Assembly: GCF_009793335.1 (NCBI RefSeq)
Contig: NZ_WING01000001.1
Location: 2,852,001 to 2,916,000, forward strand
Length of the DNA stretch: 64,000 nt
From: Actinomadura sp. J1-007
GTDB lineage: Bacteria > Actinomycetota > Actinomycetes > Streptosporangiales > Streptosporangiaceae
Direction: 5' to 3'
Part shown: positions 36,683 to 45,975 of the stretch, piece after piece
Numbering within the stretch: the first letter of the stretch is position 1
Layout: each line of letters begins with the position of its first letter
Made by a program: the position numbers and the translations under genes
Notes under the pieces: generated by a model
Database searches by the model: none
What the model was told of the DNA's origin: nothing
The model's input: only the letters and a program-made list of their open reading frames with translations

Positions 36683-38079
36683 ATGAGCGACGTGAAGCTG
36701 TTCAACCTGCCCGACGTGGGCGAGGGCCTCACCGAGGCCGAGATCGTCAAGTGGCACGTGCGCGCGGGCGACACGGTCGAGGTCAACCAGACGATCATGG
36801 AGATCGAGACGGCGAAGGCGGTCGTCGAGCTGCCGTGCCCGTTCGAGGGCGTGGTCACCGAGCTGATGGTGAACGAGGGCGACACGGTGGACGTGGGCGT
36901 CCCGATCATCGCGGTGGACGTCGGCGGGGAGGCCGGCGGCGAGGTCCAGGCGACGGCGGAGCCCCCGAGTCGTTGAAGGAGGACATGGTCCCCGCGGTGA
37001 ACGAGCCGGGGATGGTCACGCCGGACGAGCCGAAGCGGCAGCCGGTGCTGGTCGGCTACGGCGTCAAGCCGGGCGCGACCAAGCGGCGTCCGCGCAAGCC
37101 CGGGACCAACGGCTCGGCGGCTCCGGCGGCTGCCCCGGCGGCTCCGGCGGCTCCTGCTCGGGAGGCGGAGCCGGTCGTTCGTCCACAGGGTGTGGACAAC
37201 GCGTTGCCGCTGGCCAAGCCGCCCGTGCGGAAGCTGGCCAAGGACCTCGGTGTGGATCTTCGCACGGTCACCGGGACGGGGCCGCAGGGCTCCATCACGC
37301 GGGACGACGTGCGTTCCGCGACCGAGGCGCCCGCGGCTCCCGCGGCGCCCAGGGTGCCCGCGCAGGCGGCGCCGTCCGAGGAGCGGATCCCGGTCAAGGG
37401 GGTGCGGAAGGCGACGGCCGCGGCGATGAGCGGTTCGGCGTTCACCGCGCCGCACGTCACCGAGTTCCTCCAGGTGGACGTCACGCGGACGATGGAGACC
37501 GTGCGGCGGCTGCGCGAGCTGCCCGAGTTCGCCGAGGTCAAGGTCTCGCCGCTGCTGCTGGTCGCCAAGGCGCTGCTGACGGCGGTGGCGCGCAACCCGA
37601 TGGTGAACGCGACGTGGCGGGACGGCCCGGACGGCGCGGAGATCGTGGTCAAGCACCACGTCAACCTCGGCATCGCGGCGGCCACCGAGCGGGGCCTGAT
37701 CGTTCCGAAGGTCAAGAGCGCGCACGCGCTGTCCCTGCCGGACCTGGCGCGCGCGCTGACGGCGCTGACCGAGACCGCGCGGGCGGGGAAGGCGACGCCC
37801 GCCGACCTGACCGACGGGACGATCACGATCACGAACGTGGGGGTGTTCGGGGTGGACACCGGGACCCCGATCATCACGCCCGGCGAGTCGGCGATCCTGG
37901 CGTTCGGCCAGATCCGCGACCTGCCGTGGGTGCACGAGGGCGAGCTGGCGATCCGCAAGGTGACCACGCTGTCGCTGTCGTTCGACCACCGCGTGATCGA
38001 CGGCGAGCTCGGCTCCAAGGTCCTGCGCGACGTCGGCGACATGCTGGAGGACCCCATCCGCATGCTCGCCTGGGGCTAG
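36683..38079 (+). pseudogene. pdhC: 2-oxoacid dehydrogenase E2 (dihydrolipoamide acyltransferase), one missing base
   Basis: E2 carries the acyl group on a lipoyl arm and transfers it to CoA. The lipoyl domain (residues 1-80) has [14 protein letters not shown] with the lipoylated lysine at 45. After a Pro/Ala linker come the E1/E3-binding domain (VRKLAKDLGVDLRTVTGTGPQGSITRDDV) and the catalytic domain ending SFDHRVIDGELG. The frame breaks at five C (36962-36966). A sixth joins TAEPP to ESLKEDMV and gives 465 residues, while the sequence as written stops after 97. All catalytic parts are present, so a sequencing error is likely. Ends 55 bases from a convergent gene. Confidence 0.93.
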
Positions 38080-38088
38080 CCGGGCGGC

Positions 38089-38121
38089 GCGGGGTCCGGC
38101 CGGGCGTCGGCCGGACCCCGC
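38089..38121. terminator. Bidirectional hairpin terminator between E2 and the OmpA-like gene
   Basis: GCGGGGTCCGGCC and GGCCGGACCCCGC are perfectly complementary (arms 38089-38101 and 38109-38121) with a seven-base loop. It fills the 54-base gap between two converging genes. Confidence 0.8.
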
Positions 38122-38133
38122 GGACGCGCGGAG

Positions 38134-39714
38134 TCAGGACACAGGCACGTTGTTGACCTTGCCGAACGGGCCGCCGTCGAAGACGACCGAGGAGATCGGG
38201 CCGGGCGGCGCGGGGATGTAGGCGAAGCCCCGGACCGGCTGGTTGACGGCCGTGCGGAACGTGGCGCGCCCCGGGTCGAGGTAGGTGCTCGGGGCGCTGC
38301 CGGTGGCGGCGGGCCCGACGCGGACGGCGCGGAAGACGTCCTTGCCGCCGGGCGCGGAGACCGAGAACGAGGTGAACGCGCCGCCCGGGTAGTCCTTGTG
38401 CGCGTACGCGGCGTCCGGCGGCGTGGTGCCGGGGCCCTCGTTGACCAGGTCGAACACGGCGACGATGTAGGCGCCGTCGCGGTAGAACGGCTTGACGTCC
38501 AGCCGCCGCTTGTCGCCGCCGAACCGGCCGAAGCGGCTCGCGACGGTCTTGCCGTCCTGCGCGCGGAAGTCGGCGGGGCGGACGGTTCCGCCCCGGCCGT
38601 CCGCGGCGGCCGTGGAGGCGCTGGTGGCGCCGTCGGCCTGCTGCCTGACCTCGTAGGAGATCTCGACGCGGCGGTTGCGGGCGCGGGCCTTGGCGTCGTC
38701 GGCGCCGCCCTCCTTGGCGATCAGCTCGGCCTCGCCCTTGCCGTGCGCGGAGTACTTGAACGCGCCGCCGAGCCGGTTCTTCAGCTCCTTCATCACGCTC
38801 TCGGCGCGCTCGCGGGACAGCTTGAGGTTGTACTGGTCGCTGCCCTTGCTGTCGGTGTGGCCGTTGAACGTCAGGGGCCGCTTGTTCGGGTCGGCCTTCT
38901 CCTTGATCTCCTTGGCGGCGTCGTCCAGCACCGACTTGGCGCGGCCCGACAGCTTGGCCGAGTTGAACGCGAACAGCACGTCGGTGCGCAGGTTCATGGT
39001 GACGTCGGAGCCGCTGGACGTGACGTCCTTGATCTCGCCCTCGGTGATGTCGTACAGCTCGGCGGGGTTGGCGCCCCCGGCGGCGGGCGCGCCGCCCGTG
39101 GCGCTCGCGGGCGCGGTGCCGCCCGTGCCGCCGGCCGGCGCGGTGCCCGCCGGGGCGGTGCCCGCCGGAGTGGTGCCGCCCGTGCCGCCCGCGGGCGGGG
39201 TGGTGGACGTGGCGGGCGCGTCGCCGGAGCCGGTCACGGGGACGCCGGTGAACTCCCCGGCGGTGCCGGGCGTGATCGCGGTGACCTTCTGGACGCCGGC
39301 GGGCAGCGGCGGGTACTCGGCGGCCATCTCGCGCGGCGCGTTCGGCGGGAACTGCTCGCCCGCGGTCGCGGCGATCGGCCGGTAGAGCTTGCGGCCGACC
39401 GGGTCGAGGAGCTGCACGGTGAACGGCACGGACTTCGGCGCGGAGTCGAGCGAGGTGACGCTGTACTTCAGCACCGACTTGCCGCTCTGCCGCTCGACGC
39501 CCTTGATCTGGACGCGGGCGTGCAGCCCGTCGGCGGCCCCGAACCAGCCCTCCTTCTCGTACGACCCGTTCTGCTGCTGCGGCTGGGTGGCCGCGCCCGG
39601 CTTCACCTTGGGCGGGTCGCTCTTCTCCGCCTTGCTGGAGTCGGAGCAGCCTGCGGCGAGCAGCAGCCCGGTGAGGGAGACGGCGAGGGGAGCGTGGAGT
39701 CTGCGGGCCGGCAT
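38134..39714 (-). CDS. OmpA-domain lipoprotein
   Basis: A 526-residue protein from ATG 39714, six bases after GGAG. It has a lipoprotein signal (VSLTGLLLAAGCSDSS). Residues 60-170 form a DUF4352-like beta domain, followed by a Gly/Thr/Ala/Pro linker. An OmpA/MotB peptidoglycan-binding domain spans about 235-365: VLFAFNSAKLSGRAKSVLDDAA, FNGHTDSKGSDQYNLKLSRERAESV and NRRVEISYEV. A further C-terminal beta-rich domain of about 150 residues (FGRFGGDKRRLDVKPFYRDG) has no assignment. It should sit outside the membrane, tethered by lipid and bound to the wall. Confidence 0.88.
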   Translation of the reverse strand: MPARRLHAPLAVSLTGLLLAAGCSDSSKAEKSDPPKVKPGAATQPQQQNGSYEKEGWFGAADGLHARVQIKGVERQSGKSVLKYSVTSLDSAPKSVPFTVQLLDPVGRKLYRPIAATAGEQFPPNAPREMAAEYPPLPAGVQKVTAITPGTAGEFTGVPVTGSGDAPATSTTPPAGGTGGTTPAGTAPAGTAPAGGTGGTAPASATGGAPAAGGANPAELYDITEGEIKDVTSSGSDVTMNLRTDVLFAFNSAKLSGRAKSVLDDAAKEIKEKADPNKRPLTFNGHTDSKGSDQYNLKLSRERAESVMKELKNRLGGAFKYSAHGKGEAELIAKEGGADDAKARARNRRVEISYEVRQQADGATSASTAAADGRGGTVRPADFRAQDGKTVASRFGRFGGDKRRLDVKPFYRDGAYIVAVFDLVNEGPGTTPPDAAYAHKDYPGGAFTSFSVSAPGGKDVFRAVRVGPAATGSAPSTYLDPGRATFRTAVNQPVRGFAYIPAPPGPISSVVFDGGPFGKVNNVPVS

Positions 39715-39883
39715 CGGCTCTCCGGTTCCTTGGGGGCTCGGACGGATTCCCTTCGGGAAGCGCGGGGGGCTTCCTTCGGGCGCGGGGCGCGGACGGACCC
39801 GGCCAAGAGTAGTGATCCCACCCGAACCACGCACCGGACCCCATGACACCCGCATGACGCGTTCGCGGCGCCGGGGCGAACGC

Positions 39884-39923
39884 GACGGCCCCCGTCCGCG
39901 CGGGTGCGCGATCGGGGGCCGTC
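39884..39923 (-). terminator. Hairpin terminator after fadE5
   Basis: GACGGCCCCCG (39884-39894) pairs perfectly with CGGGGGCCGTC (39913-39923), with an inner CGCG/CGCG stem. It lies 30 bases beyond the fadE5 stop on the minus strand. Confidence 0.7.
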
Positions 39924-39952
39924 TCACCGTTCCGCGGGAGGCGGAGGTGGTC

Positions 39953-41787
39953 TCAGAACGCCTCCTCCGGCAGCTCCATCACGTCGAGGGTGGTGGCCTC
40001 GGTGACGGCGCGGTCGGAGGCGAGGCGCGGCAGGACGGTCTGGCAGAAGAACTGCGCCGCCGCGACCTTGCCGGTGTAGAACGCCTTGTCGGAGTCGGAG
40101 ACGTCGCCGCCGCCGAGCTTGGCCAGGGCGACCTCGGCCTGGCGGCAGAGCAGCCAGGCGACGATGAGGTCGCCGAGGCCGAGCAGCAGGCGCGAGGTGT
40201 TGAGCCCGACCTTGTAGAGCTCCTTCGGGTTCTCCATGGAGCCGAGCGCCCAGCCGACCATCGGGTCCAGGATGCCCTGGACGTCGTCCAGGCCCTTGGC
40301 GAGCAGCGCGCGCTCGGCCTTCAGCCGGCCGTTGCCCGCCTCGGACTCGGCGAACGCCCTGATCTCGCCGGAGAGCACCTTGAGGGCCTCGCCGTTGTCC
40401 CGGAGGATCTTGCGGAAGAACAGGTCCTGGCCCTGGATCGCGGTGGTGCCCTCGTACAGGGTGTCGATCTTGGAGTCCCGGATGTACTGCTCGATCGGGT
40501 ACTCCTGGAGGAAGCCCGAGCCGCCGAGGGTCTGGAGCGACTCCGCGCCGAGCAGCGCGTACGCCCGCTCGGAGCCGAAGCCCTTGACGATCGGCAGGAG
40601 CAGGTCGTTGACCTTCTCCGCCACCTCGTCCTTGCGGCCCTCGAACTCGGCGACCTGCACCGCGTCCTGGTACGAGGCGGTGAGCAGGACCAGCGCCCGC
40701 ATCCCCTCGGCGTACGCCTTCTGCGTCATCAGGCTGCGCCGCACGTCGGGGTGGTGCGTGATGGTGACGCGGGGGGCGGTCTTGTCGGTCATCTGGGTGA
40801 GGTCGGCGCCCTGCACCCGCTCCTTGGCGTACTCCAGCGCGTTGAGGTAGCCGGTGGACAGGGTGGCGATGGCCTTGGTGCCGACCATCATCCGGGCGTA
40901 CTCGATGACCAGGAACATCTGCTTGATGCCCTGGTGCACGTCGCCGACGAGGTAGCCGACGGCGGGCTCCTTCTCGCCGAAGGTGAGCTCGCAGGTCGTG
41001 GAGACCTTCAGGCCCATCTTCTTCTCGACGTTGGTGACGTACGCGCCGTTGCGGTCGCCGAGCTCGCCGGTCTCCAGGTCCACCATGTACTTCGGCACGA
41101 GGAACATCGACAGGCCCTTGGTGCCGGGGCCGGCGCCCTCGGGGCGGGCCAGCACCAGGTGGAAGATGTTCTCGGCCATGTCGTGCTCGGCCGAGGTGAT
41201 GAAGCGCTTGACGCCCTCGATGTGCCAGGTGCCGTCGGGCTGCTGGACGGCCTTGGCGCGGCCGGCGCCGACGTCGGAGCCGGCGTCGGGCTCGGTCAGC
41301 ACCATCGTGGCGCCCCACTGCCGTTCGAGGGCCAGCTCGGCGAAGCGCTTCTGGTCGGGCGTGCCGATGTGCCAGAGGATCTGGGCGAAGCCGGGGCCGG
41401 AGGCGAACATGTAGACGGCCGGGTTGGCGCCCAGCACCTGCTCGGCGACGGCCCAGGTCAGGGAGCGGGGGGCGCCGCTGCCGCCGAACTCGGGGCGAGG
41501 TCGAGCCGGTACCACTCGGCGTCCATCCACGCCTTGAACGACTTCTTGAAGCCCTCGGGCATCGTGACGGCGCTCGTCGCCGGGTCGTACTTCGGCGGGT
41601 TGCGGTCGGCGTCCTCGAACGACTCCGCGAGCGGGCCCTCGGCCAGCCGGTTCACCTCGTCGAGGATGCTGCGCACGGTCTCCTCGTCCAGCTCCGCGTA
41701 GGGGCCGGTGCCGAGGAGCTCCTGGCGGCCGAACACCTCGAAGAGGTTGAACTCCAGGTCCCGGAGGTTGCTCTTGTAGTGCCCCAT
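39953..41787 (-). pseudogene. fadE5: FadE5-type acyl-CoA dehydrogenase, one missing base
   Basis: It closely resembles mycobacterial FadE5, a broad-range acyl-CoA dehydrogenase of about 611 residues, from [20 protein letters not shown] to the C-terminal MELPEEAF. Signatures include [62 protein letters not shown] (with the catalytic glutamate) and a C-terminal helical domain. It introduces the trans-2 double bond with FAD in beta-oxidation. The frame breaks near residue 99 at four G (plus 41492-41495), where five would join RLDLAP to EFGGSGAP. The rest is intact, so error is likely. A promoter is visible upstream. Confidence 0.93.
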
Positions 41788-41869
41788 CGAACCCTCTCCT
41801 TCGCCCCCCAGGGCCGCGCCCCGCCGCCCTGGGGACCAATCCGGCGGCGGCCGGGGGCCCCGCGCGACG

Positions 41870-41918
41870 TACTGGTCAGTAACTCGACATCATGCTACCC
41901 GCTGGTAACCACTGACAA
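41870..41918 (-). promoter_or_regulatory. Candidate fadE5 promoter with overlapping palindrome
   Basis: On the minus strand TTGTCA (plus 41913-41918) and CATGAT (plus 41889-41894) are spaced by 18 bases. The palindrome TACTG-GT-CAGTA (41870-41881) lies where transcription should start and could bind a repressor. Confidence 0.45.
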
Positions 41919-41978
41919 CCCAACGGGAACGCCCGATTTGCGAAGCTCAGGGCTCCGAGGAGCCCGTGGAGGCAGAAA

Positions 41979-41994
41979 AGTGACGCAAATCACA
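41979..41994. promoter_or_regulatory. CRP-like binding site
   Basis: GTGACGCAAATCACA fits the GTGA-N6-TCAC core of CRP sites, with one extra matching base on the right. It lies between the fadE5 promoter and the candidate promoter of the polysaccharide operon. Confidence 0.5.
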
Positions 41995-42168
41995 GTGTGC
42001 TTCGGAACCCTCACCCGCCGGTGCCACAGAAACGGACACAGAGCTACAAAAGCGACAGACGGCTCTATACAGCTCTGTCAACTCTTGGTCGGGTGTTTCG
42101 GAAGTATGTCGTGCGCCCGGCTATGGGATGTCGACAGCGACAATTCCGGAACATTTGGCTGTGATCGC

Positions 42169-42198
42169 TTGACGTTGTCCCGGCAAAACCGGTATTGA
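42169..42198 (+). promoter_or_regulatory. Candidate promoter for the polysaccharide operon
   Basis: TTGACG and TATTGA are spaced by 18 bases, 140 bases before the glycosyltransferase start. The -35 is strong and the -10 weaker. Confidence 0.4.
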
Positions 42199-42337
42199 AC
42201 CGACCTTCTCGGACGTACCTGGCCGGATCTGGCAATCATGAACCTTTTGCTTGGATGCTCACTCTTACTGGAGGTGGCACGGGGCCGCAAGGGTCAGCTG
42301 GTCTCCCCGGTGCCGCTCAAGGAGAGGGAGTTTCGTC

Positions 42338-43606
42338 TTGTCGTCTGTCACGGGGTGGCTCAATGACGCCTGGGGAGCGATCGCCGGCGCGACGGCCGGC
42401 GGTGACTGGCGGAAGTTCGTTCCGCTGGGATTCGCGGGGCTGCTGGTCTGGGGGCTCTGGCTCTACCGGGTGGTGCTGTCCCGGATGGACAAGCCGGTCG
42501 TCAACAACTTCCGCACCACCGTCTCGGTCGTCGTCCCCTCCTACCGGGAGGACCCCGAGATCCTGATGCAGTGCCTGGAGTCCTGGCTGTCCCAGAACCC
42601 CAGCGAGGTCATCATCGTGATCGACGTCGGCGACACCGAGGGGCACCGCCGGCTCGCCCAGGTCACCGACCCGCGCCTGCACGTGCTGGTCTACGAGCAC
42701 TCCGGCAAGCGCTCCGCGCTCGGCGTCGGCATCCGGGCCGCGCGCGGCGAGATCATCGTGTTCGCCGACTCCGACACCCGGTGGCAGCCCGGCCTGCTCG
42801 ACGCGGTGCAGATGCCGTTCGAGGACCCCCAGGTCGGCGGCGTCGGCACCCAGCAGAACGTCTACCAGCGCACCACCAGCGTGTGGCGCCGCATCGCCGA
42901 CTGGCTGGTCAACCTGCGCTACTACGACTACGTCCCCGCGATGGGCTCCAAGGGCGGCGTCGCCTGCCTGTCCGGGCGCACCGCCGCGTACCGCCGCTCG
43001 GTGATCCTGCCGGTCGTGGAGAACCTGGAGAACGAGTTCTTCCTCGGCCGCCGCTGCATCGCCGGCGACGACGGCCGCCTCACCTGGCTGACCCTCTCGC
43101 AGGGCTACAAGACCGTGCACCAGTCGTCCGCGCGCGCGATCTCGATGTTCCCCGACAAGTTCAGCGCGTTCATCAAGCAGCGCGTCCGGTGGAGCCGCAA
43201 CTCCTACCGCTGCTACCTGACGGCCCTGTGGAAGGGCTGGCTGTGGAAGACGCCGTTCGTCACCAAGGTCACCGTCCTCCAGATCCTGCTGACCCCGGTG
43301 ACCATGGGCGTCACGCTCGGCTACCTCGTCTTCAGCCGGCTGATGGACAACTGGCACCCGCTCGGCATCACGCTCGCGCTCGGCTGGGTGCTGCTCGGCC
43401 GCGGGCTGCGCGGCTACTCCCACCTGAAGCGGCACCCCGGCGAGATCCTGCTGCTCCCGCTGACCGCGCTGGTCATCATCGGGATCTCGCTGCCGATCAA
43501 GCTGTACGCGTTCGTGACGATGAACAAGCAGGGCTGGCTGACCCGCTCCTCCGACCAGGTCGGCGGGGCCGGGCAGAGCGCCGGCACGCTCCAGGGAGTG
43601 GGCTGA
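42338..43606 (+). CDS. Processive family-2 glycosyltransferase (hyaluronan/Alg8-type polysaccharide synthase)
   Basis: A 422-residue membrane enzyme from TTG 42338, with AAGGAGAGGGAG upstream. A membrane helix at about 27-45 precedes a GT-A domain: VVVPSYREDPEIL, IDVGDTE, FADSDTRW (DxD at 144/146), GDDGRLT (244-245) and QRVRW (281-285). This is the D,D,D,QxxRW set of synthases that both polymerise and export a chain. Several helices follow (about 305-400). It resembles hyaluronan synthase and alginate synthase Alg8 more than cellulose synthase, and has no PilZ domain. With the nucleotide-sugar dehydrogenase at the end of the operon, a uronic-acid polymer is the likely product. Confidence 0.92.
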   Translation: MSSVTGWLNDAWGAIAGATAGGDWRKFVPLGFAGLLVWGLWLYRVVLSRMDKPVVNNFRTTVSVVVPSYREDPEILMQCLESWLSQNPSEVIIVIDVGDTEGHRRLAQVTDPRLHVLVYEHSGKRSALGVGIRAARGEIIVFADSDTRWQPGLLDAVQMPFEDPQVGGVGTQQNVYQRTTSVWRRIADWLVNLRYYDYVPAMGSKGGVACLSGRTAAYRRSVILPVVENLENEFFLGRRCIAGDDGRLTWLTLSQGYKTVHQSSARAISMFPDKFSAFIKQRVRWSRNSYRCYLTALWKGWLWKTPFVTKVTVLQILLTPVTMGVTLGYLVFSRLMDNWHPLGITLALGWVLLGRGLRGYSHLKRHPGEILLLPLTALVIIGISLPIKLYAFVTMNKQGWLTRSSDQVGGAGQSAGTLQGVG

Positions 43607-43607
43607 A

Positions 43608-45974
43608 TTGAGGGTGCGTCCGATAGGGCCGCGGGCCCTGTCCGCGGGCCTCGCCATGGGTGTCGGCCTCTCCGCCGTCCCGTTCGCCCCCGGGCCCGGC
43701 CTCGGCGCCGCCGCCGCGCACGCCGACCCGGTGGCCGACGCCAAGCGGCAGGCCACGCTGGTCGACCAGGAGGACCAGCGGATCATGCAGACGCGGTCGG
43801 TGCTGGCCGCGATCCTGATGATCGGCGGCGCGGCCACCGCGACGTGGAAGCGCCCGCAGATCTTCGGCTCGGCGCAGGGCAAGACGCTGGTGCTGCCCGC
43901 GGTCAACAGCGGCAAGTCGTACACCGTGGCCGACCTCCAGCGGTACGGGGGCAAGTACTTCCAGCGGCAGGCGGACGGGTCGTACGTCCTCGGCATCCAC
44001 GTCTTCCTCGCCGACGGCGCCAAGCTGCTGCTCCAGAACCCGTCCGGCGGGCCGTTCACCCTCCGGATGGGCAGCGTGCCCGGCGCGTTCAGCTCCATCG
44101 TGAGCTTCGGCGGCAGCATCCAGATCTCCGGGACGCAGCGCTCGCCGGCGCAGATCACGAGCTGGAACCCGCAGTCGCGGCAGCCCGACACGCAGGTGGC
44201 CGACGGCCGCGCCTACATCCGCGCGGTCGGCGGCGACTTCAAGATGAAGTACGCCAAGGTGTCCAACCTCGGCTTCTGGTCCGGCCGTACGGGCGGCATC
44301 GCGCTGACCGGCACCGACCGTCCGGCGAGCGCGGTCAAGCACCTCAACAAGGACCAGCGGCACGCCAACAAGAAGCAGCGCGTCGAGCGCAACAAGAACG
44401 GCGGCAGCGGGGGCGGCGGCGGTCCGGGCGACATCGAGACCGAGAAGCCGGGCGGCACCGCCACGCACGTGCCGGCCGCCGACCTGGTGACCGGCGCGAT
44501 CGACAACAGCACGATCAGCGGCGACGCGTTCGGGCTGTTCGTCTCCGGCTCCAACCAGACCCAGGTCACCAACAACCGGATCGAGAACAGCCTGGTGAAC
44601 GGGCTGGTCATGCACCGGTTCGCCAAGAACGCCAACATCTCCAACACCACGGTCACCGGCAGCGCGGGCGACGGGTTCGTGCTGTCGCGCGCCACCGAGA
44701 AGGTCCGCGTCACCAACTGCACCGCCGAGCGGAACGGGCACAACGGGTTCACCGTCAACGGGCAGGCGCTCGCGGTCGGCCCGTCGGCGTCCGGCGAGTC
44801 GCTGGAGAGCTTCGGCGACAGCTCGATCAACAACAGCGTCGCCAAGGACAACGGCCACTACGGCATCGAGCTCATGGGCGGCGACAAGCTGTCGGTGCAG
44901 AACAGCAAGGTCATCGGCGGCGACATGGGGATCGTCGTGCGGTCCGGCGCGACCGCGGTGCAGATCTCCGGCAACCAGCTCACCGGGCAGGTCCGCCAGG
45001 GCATCGCGCTGCGCGACGGGGTCGAGGACGCCAGCGTCGCCGGGAACACGATCTCCGGGCCGCACACCGGCGTCTACATGCGCAACGCGTCCGGCAAGCT
45101 CGTCGGCAACGTGGTGCGCGGGGCGACCTCGCACGGCATCAGCCTGATCGGCTCGGCGGGCGGCTCCGAGGTGCGCAACAACACCCTCAGCGGGCGCGGC
45201 ACGAGCGCGGTGAGCAGCTCGCGGGCGCACGGCGAGGTGACCAAGGAGGACAACGACACCGACCACTGGACCGACACCGCCTCGCTGTGGATGAAGGCCC
45301 AGCGGTACATGACGCCGCTGAACATGATCTGGGCGGCCGTGCTGCTCATGGTGGCGTTCTCGATGTTCCGGGCCCGCAACGGCGGGCTGCGGATCGGGCG
45401 GACGGGCCTGCACCCGTACGCGCTCCAGCAGCCGATGGAGAAGCGGCAGGTGTGGAGCCTGCCGCGGCGGCGGGGCGGCCCCGGGCAGCCCCCGCCGGGC
45501 CGTCCGGTCGCCGGGCGCCCGATGCCGGGCGGCCAGCCCGCGCCGGGCCGTCCGGGCCAGCCCGCGCCGCGCCCGATGCCGGGCCAGCCGGTCGCGGGAC
45601 GGGGCGTCCCGGGCCAGCCGGTCGCCGGGCGGCACGCCTCTCCCCCGCCCCCCGGCGGACCGGGCGTGCCGCAGACGGTGCCGGGCGGCGTCTCCGGCGC
45701 TAACGGCCACGGGCCCGGCGCGAACGGCGGCAACGGCAACGGCGGCAACGGCGCGCAAGGGACCGGCGGGAACGGCAAGCGGGTCGCCGGGCCGCCGCAG
45801 CCCCAGGGCGCGCCGCCCGTCCCGCCGGTGATGCCGCAGCCGCGGGGCCCGCAGCCGGTCGCGCCGCACTCCTCGCAGACGACGGGGCCGCGGCCCGTTC
45901 CACCGCCGCAGACGCCACCGCACCCGACGCCCCGCCACGGCGTTCCCGCGCCCGGACAACGGAAGGGGGTCTGA
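43608..45974 (+). CDS. Secreted/membrane parallel beta-helix protein A1 (epimerase- or lyase-like)
   Basis: A 788-residue protein from TTG 43608, one base after the synthase stop. A signal sequence (about 1-40) and a VDQEDQRIMQTR block lead to a right-handed beta-helix (about 130-540), with SNLGFWSGRTGGIALTG, NNRIENSLVNGLVMHRFAKNA and GIELMGGDKLSVQNSKVIGG. This CASH/NosD-like pattern occurs in mannuronan C5-epimerases and lyases, but the AlgG DPHD motif is absent. A membrane helix at about 571-588 is followed by a 200-residue Pro/Gly-rich cytoplasmic tail. The next gene is a clear paralogue. It could modify or guide the nascent polymer outside the membrane. Confidence 0.85.
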   Translation: MRVRPIGPRALSAGLAMGVGLSAVPFAPGPGLGAAAAHADPVADAKRQATLVDQEDQRIMQTRSVLAAILMIGGAATATWKRPQIFGSAQGKTLVLPAVNSGKSYTVADLQRYGGKYFQRQADGSYVLGIHVFLADGAKLLLQNPSGGPFTLRMGSVPGAFSSIVSFGGSIQISGTQRSPAQITSWNPQSRQPDTQVADGRAYIRAVGGDFKMKYAKVSNLGFWSGRTGGIALTGTDRPASAVKHLNKDQRHANKKQRVERNKNGGSGGGGGPGDIETEKPGGTATHVPAADLVTGAIDNSTISGDAFGLFVSGSNQTQVTNNRIENSLVNGLVMHRFAKNANISNTTVTGSAGDGFVLSRATEKVRVTNCTAERNGHNGFTVNGQALAVGPSASGESLESFGDSSINNSVAKDNGHYGIELMGGDKLSVQNSKVIGGDMGIVVRSGATAVQISGNQLTGQVRQGIALRDGVEDASVAGNTISGPHTGVYMRNASGKLVGNVVRGATSHGISLIGSAGGSEVRNNTLSGRGTSAVSSSRAHGEVTKEDNDTDHWTDTASLWMKAQRYMTPLNMIWAAVLLMVAFSMFRARNGGLRIGRTGLHPYALQQPMEKRQVWSLPRRRGGPGQPPPGRPVAGRPMPGGQPAPGRPGQPAPRPMPGQPVAGRGVPGQPVAGRHASPPPPGGPGVPQTVPGGVSGANGHGPGANGGNGNGGNGAQGTGGNGKRVAGPPQPQGAPPVPPVMPQPRGPQPVAPHSSQTTGPRPVPPPQTPPHPTPRHGVPAPGQRKGV

Positions 45975-45975
45975 C

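Larger units (their letters stand above)
41788..42337. other. 550-bp divergent regulatory region between fadE5 and the polysaccharide cluster
   Basis: No gene is seen. It holds a fadE5 promoter with an overlapping palindrome, a CRP-like site and a candidate promoter for the glycosyltransferase operon, each listed separately. About 130 bases of leader precede the glycosyltransferase start; I see no known riboswitch in them. Confidence 0.6.

Noticed and set aside
2498..41787. Programmed ribosomal frameshifting as the cause of the split genes
   Set aside because: Sites are simple G/C runs without a consistent slippery heptamer or downstream pseudoknot, and they occur in unrelated genes, all needing one added base.
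42200..42337. c-di-GMP (GEMM) riboswitch before the polysaccharide synthase
   Set aside because: The leader lacks the conserved GEMM core sequences, and the synthase has no PilZ domain.
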